A stretch of 64,000 nucleotides of DNA from Epiperipatus broadwayi. Its lineage: Eukaryota; Onychophora; Udeonychophora; Euonychophora; Peripatidae. This document shows, piece by piece, positions 59,640 to 64,000 of this stretch. The notes beneath the pieces are model-generated. The model made no database searches. It was given only the letters and a program-made list of their open reading frames with translations, and was not told where the DNA came from. The stretch lies in the NCBI GenBank assembly GCA_028023455.1, contig JAQFVV010012536.1, positions 822,001 to 886,000 on the forward strand, in the 5' to 3' direction. Position 1 is the first letter of the stretch. The number at the start of each line of letters is the position of its first letter. The translations under genes were made by a program, and so were the position numbers.

Positions 59640-61560
59640 TGTCATGTAATATGAATGTAAAATACAAAAGAAATTTCCACTTTTATCACTGATTCTAGCA
59701 GCAGCCGAAAATGACCTTTCAGCTTCTACACTTTTTGGGAGTATGAATTTAAGAACATCCATTAAATTTATTACATTTGTTGTTTTTTCATCAGTTGCTT
59801 CAAATATTTTAAACTTATTGGATATATTCTTTGGAAGTGATTGGCGTTTATTTTTATGTTGAGGATCTTTAAAAACACATTCAGTTTGTTTTTTGATTTG
59901 ATGTGCTTATTTCTCACAAAGCATCTGCTGTCTTTTTCTCTCAGTGTCACCCTCTTTCTCAGGGTCAGAATATGAGTGTGATAGTCAAATTGTAATACTT
60001 TAGAAGAGATGAGTCATTATTTGTTTTACTGTAACCAATAAGACTGAGCTGCTTGGAAATGATAACAACTCAGTTTCTATTATTTTTCTATTTCTTTTAT
60101 AATACTTTTTTTTTCAGTTTTTATATATTTCAATAATCCAATCAAAGATTTTTGCCTTCTCTTGTTTATTCTTAAAATTAGTGCTTTTTAAACTTTTCTA
60201 AAAAAGATAGAATTTTGCTCAGAAAGTTCTTGTATGATGAAAGAAAAAACTCCTACTGCAGTAAGACATATGGAATCATGACTGCAAAGAATTTCGAATC
60301 TGATTTCGACAGGTTTTAAGGCATGCACAAGGTTATTAACAGCTGTATACTATGCTTCACTTATTGGACATTTCATATTATAGTCAATCATTGTTTTTTT
60401 AATTCGCCATTTAAACTTAAAAAATCATTCTAACATGCCTACCAAACTGTTCCATCTAGTTTTAGAATCAAGTACTAGGTTTAAACTTTCTTACTTTAAT
60501 GAAGATTTAACATAATTCTGAAGAGTATCATTTTTCTGGGGAGACTTTCAAACCATTTGCACAATCATTCTAACTTTATTAATGGTATTATCTATGTTTA
60601 ATCCACTGGAGAATAGGTCATCTCTGATATCATATTTTTGTTCCTTATCAGGATTGTTTTCGAAGCTTAGATTTGAATTGTAATTATCCATTTCATCCTC
60701 TCCTAAATCTTCCTTGCCATCTTTAGTTGCTTCTACCTCAATTACACCTTCAGTATCATTCCATCTCTTGTATAGAACATCACATATTACAAAGTGTATA
60801 CCATGAGCATAGCAAAGCTGATATTAACAATCTATCAATTTTCCAAATTTCACTGTACCTCATCCCACCCATTAAGCACGCAACTATATGATGCTCTGTT
60901 GATAATTTAACTTCCAATAACTTCAGTTTTACTTCTTTAACCATTTTCTCAGCATTTAATCTACAATTAACGGCAATTGATGTTAAATTCCAAAATTAGT
61001 ATTTGTGTTGATGAACATTGATATTTAAATAATGTTCGTTTTTAAGCGATGAATATTCATTTTAGAGAAAGGCTGAATCTCTTAACCATTTTTTAAAGAT
61101 TGTTCAATTTCTTTCATTATAATTTCTTTTATAATATTATACTGTTTATACACTAATTGCATAACATGATTTGGATTTTTAGAAAGAAGCAAACTTTTTT
61201 CACTGAATGCTTGCTGAATAAATTCACTTTTACATATGGCACTGATAGAAAATCCATCTATAGGTACAAGATTTGCAATTATTTCTTCTTTTGTGCCTTT
61301 AAAAAAAACTAAACATTTGCTGAGAATGAACACTTTTTAAACATTTTGAAGAGCTTTCTACAGGTTCATCCCATGCAGATTGTTTGAGGTTACAATCATT
61401 TGCTGATGTAGGCTGCTCAATAGAATGTTTAGTTTTTAAATACTAAAGCATGCCACTTGTTGAAAAACTACATTTGAAAATTGCACTGCAATGTCTACAC
61501 TTTGCTTCTTCATTATTATGACATTTAACTTGATGACTGTGTTCTCTAAAGATTTTCATG
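59640..61560 (-). pseudogene. hAT transposase relic with BED finger
   Basis: Minus-strand remnant of a BED-finger hAT transposase, unlike the 31-33 kb one. From the N-terminus: zinc finger AKCRHCSAIFKCSFSTSGML then LKTKH (about 61500-61430); a frame of 83 codons (61333-61082) with FKGTKEEIIANLVPIDGFSI; QLCYAHGIHFVICDVLYKRW near 60830-60770; VRMIVQMV and KSPQKNDTLQNYVKSSLK near 60560-60500; LVLDSKTRWNSLVGMLE near 60440; and the dimerisation end SVEAERSFSAAARISDKSGN near 59720-59670. Many stops and shifts; no ends identified. Confidence 0.88.
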
Positions 61561-61664
61561 TTCAGCTTTAAATTGCTCCCAAACTACTAATATTTCTGTT
61601 ATTTTGCTGATTTTATGGTTATTTTATCAAGAAAATTGTTTTTTACGATGCTGACCTCTTTATA

Positions 61665-62070
61665 ATTATTTAACAACTAAAAAATCAATAATATTTAAAT
61701 TTAAAATTATAACTATGAGATGAGATCTGTATTCCAAGATTTTAGTAAAAATTATTTATTTTTACACGACAGTAAATTGAGAAAGAAATCAATGACATAG
61801 GCTGCATTTTGTAATAGGATGAAAAAAGTATGTTTTATGTTGTCCACTATTATTTTTATCAATTATAAATAAAAATTTATTTTTAAAAAAGTTTAATTAA
61901 CTTTAATAATCTGACAAATTAATAATTTGCTTTTTAGAAAATAAACTAAACTGAGTATAATTTTAAAAGATAAATATATTTTTACTTCCGATTCTATAAT
62001 TGACCAATAAAAAGTGTAGAACTTTAATTTACTTGGAAAATAGGATATTTTGCAATTTAATGGACTACTA
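61665..62070. repeat. Dispersed repeat H, copy 2
   Basis: Matches 53570-54180; lies immediately beside the decayed hAT gene, so it may be that element's flank or an unrelated insertion. Confidence 0.65.
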
Positions 62071-62136
62071 ATGAATTAATAAAGTATTACCAGATGAATA
62101 TTTTTGATCTTTCTATCATACCAAACCATTAGAAAT

Positions 62137-62300
<164 letters not shown>

Positions 62301-62659
62301 GCAGTTTAACTGCAAAAGGGTCTTTCAGGGGAAAATGACATGTACAATCACAAATGTGTATGAGAGCTCAAGTCAACATAGTGAAGAGGATGCTTAAGTC
62401 AAGACTCAAGAAATGTTGATGATTATATTGCAGAGATATGTAAGAAATGACTTGCCTTTTGTTTGATAATATATATACATACATATATATATATATTGCA
62501 AATGAAATGTATGAAAATAAATGTTTCTAAATTAAAGTAATACACATCTTTATTGCTGACAATGTCAAATTATGAAGAAATTATTTATCTTCCCAGCACA
62601 TGATGGTTGCATATATGAGTGTAAGATTGTAAGTATTGATTAGTGAAGTTAGTAATTCA
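62301..62659. other. No gene recognised
   Basis: TA/CA simple sequence near 62470-62495; nothing else. Confidence 0.3.
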
Positions 62660-63090
62660 GACTAGAAAATTCCAGAATAAGAAAAATTTCCCTGGATAAA
62701 TCCCACAGCCAAAATCAAATGGGATCCCATGTTGCAAGGAGATTGGATGGTTTACTTTCATCTGTGTGAAGAAACATTTCCATACCCTGTGGTGGTGATT
62801 TTTGTATGTGGACATCATTTTAGTTTTTGAGAATCTACACAATGGGTAGTGTTTAAAATCATGAATGGTAAATGCTGAGGATGTTGTTTTTTTTTCCTGC
62901 ATTAATATGCTCATCTATTGTATTACTTATAATGAATGCTCATTCCTATGTATATAGTTTGTCACATTCCATATGGAATCTCATAAACCCCTTCAGATTT
63001 TAAAAAGATAAAAGCATTATGTTTAGTTAGAATACTATTAATCATATCTCAGTGGAGAATGTTGTTTTTATGCCCTGTGCTTTTTATATA
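62660..63090 (-). pseudogene. Probable Penelope-like element relic (GIY-YIG end)
   Basis: Minus strand: IKTTFSTEI, then EGVYEIPYGM and QTIYIGMS (GIY-YIG start, with a stop between), IDEHINAGKKN, SAFTIHDFKHYP, RFSKTKMMSTYKNHHHRVWK and NHPISLQHGIPFDFG. The order matches PLE C-termini, but several frame changes are needed. Confidence 0.52.
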
Positions 63091-63103
63091 AAGTAAGACA
63101 TAT

Positions 63104-63180
63104 TCTAGCACAGACATATTAAACATATGGTCTGTGGGTTGGATACATGCCACAAACAAAAAACTGCAGCCTGGCAAGGT
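63104..63180 (+). mobile_element. Possible degenerate hAT terminus
   Basis: CAGACATATTAAACATATGG then TCTGTGGGTTGG resembles the CAGGCGTGTCAAAC..GCGGCCCGCGGG ends of Charlie-like hAT elements after CpG decay. No partner end seen. Confidence 0.35.
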
Positions 63181-63669
63181 TGGTAACCATAATGATCACA
63201 TATTTTTTGATAATACTGGATTTATTGATTTATGAAAAAAGACCCTTTGATTCCTCTTGGAGGCCTTAAAGGAACTGAGCAGAGCAAATTCCTAAATGTC
63301 CATTCCATACATTCTTGTCATTGCAGCTGCTATTACAATGTGATTATTAATATAATATATGAATGTGGATGGGTTGCTCACCATCATGCATTACATAGTA
63401 TAGTGAGTTTATTGGCTTTTTACCTCTCAATTTAAGATCAAGAAACACCATGGTCTTCCTTCTCAGTTGCCTGATAAGGCAGAATGAATGTATGTGTAAA
63501 TGATAAATATTTTTCCAGTAGATATGTACAATCATGACAGACAAAAATAAATCATGACCCTTATATCCAATAGGTTGTAAAGTCACCAAGCAAGGCAGTG
63601 GTTGGTGGCCAAAGGTGGAGGGTGCTAAGACTCCCCTGATTGTGGACTCAGACTTCCATTTGATGATGA
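63181..63669. other. No gene recognised
   Basis: Short open frames on both strands without recognisable motifs. Slightly GC-richer than average. Confidence 0.3.
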
Positions 63670-64000
63670 CTTTTTATTTAGGTAGTTACAACTGCAGATC
63701 ACTCTCAAATGAAAGAAGATTGCAAGAGTTAGAAAAACTGTTTGTATTAAATGGGACGTTATTGGACTTTGTGAAGTTATAAGAAAAGGTATAGAGTCAA
63801 TTGATTTAAAAAGTGGACATGTACTCTACTATTAATGAACAAATATTGGAAATACAAGTGGAGTAGGATTCATTATAAATAAAAAGTGGAAGAACACATT
63901 GTGAGATTGATGGTATATTGAACAGAGTGGCCAGGTTAGTTATACAACTTAATAGCAGATACCAAATGCAGATAACTCAGGTTTATACCCCAACAAGTTC
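63670..64000 (+). pseudogene. RTE-type LINE endonuclease, 5' part, cut by window edge
   Basis: Plus strand: YNCRSLSNERRLQELEK, then after a frame change IKWDVIGLCEVIRKGIESID, LKSGHVLYY, GVGFIINKKWKN and RYQMQITQVY. This is the APE-type endonuclease of RTE-clade elements (WDVIGLCE with the catalytic Glu). At least one frameshift near 63740 and stops near 63833. It continues beyond the window. Possibly the same family as the RT end at 21872-22348. Confidence 0.83.

Overview
This window looks like intergenic or accessory chromatin of an AT-rich invertebrate animal. It is strongly A+T-rich, full of ATT/ACT/TA microsatellites, and nearly every recognisable protein fragment comes from a eukaryotic transposable element: Penelope-like elements (PLEs), RTE-type and other non-LTR retrotransposons, hAT and pogo/Tigger transposases. 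I found no host gene, exon set, rRNA or functional tRNA gene. The species cannot be fixed from the sequence alone.

Layout. 0-6 kb: tRNA-like SINEs, several fold-back (inverted-repeat) elements and dispersed AT-rich repeats. 6.6-10 kb: a giant head-to-head palindrome of two 5'-truncated PLE copies (RT plus GIY-YIG). 11-12 kb: a degenerate tandem array of one LINE RT segment. 12.3-15.5 kb: a fold-back element, a near full-length but decayed second PLE, a TTA microsatellite and a nearly perfect 464-bp palindrome. 16.5-27.2 kb: further fold-back elements, a PLE relic and an RTE 3' end. 27.6-28.3 kb: a 700-bp ATT-to-ACT microsatellite. 29.4-36.9 kb: two direct copies of a third PLE lineage bracketing a well-preserved 3,076-bp hAT transposon. 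37-53 kb: microsatellites, fold-back elements, a Tigger relic, SINEs and a LINE relic. 53-64 kb: nested fold-backs, two more PLE relics, a decayed hAT transposase and the 5' endonuclease part of an RTE element at the window edge.

The main discovery candidate is a set of fold-back families (named A to F here). Families A, B and D carry hammerhead-ribozyme (HHR) cores in their arms, and family C is HHR-like. Family B at 16.7 kb has an essentially complete type I HHR: CTGATGA, a 6-bp stem II, GAAA, a minimal stem III and a two-part stem I. Families B and D are bounded by target-site duplications, up to 16 bp and perfect in the best copies. That suggests retroposition by LINE- or PLE-like machinery rather than cut-and-paste. 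Stem III is usually a short self-complementary string (ACCGGT, ACTAGT, ACGT, ATAT), as known for minimal PLE-type HHRs thought to act as dimers. The 3' UTR of the large PLE has a degenerate version of the same motif, with a compensatory base-pair change between the two copies. The model, which is inference, is that several non-autonomous inverted-dimer retroelements with HHRs share machinery with the PLEs found in the same window.
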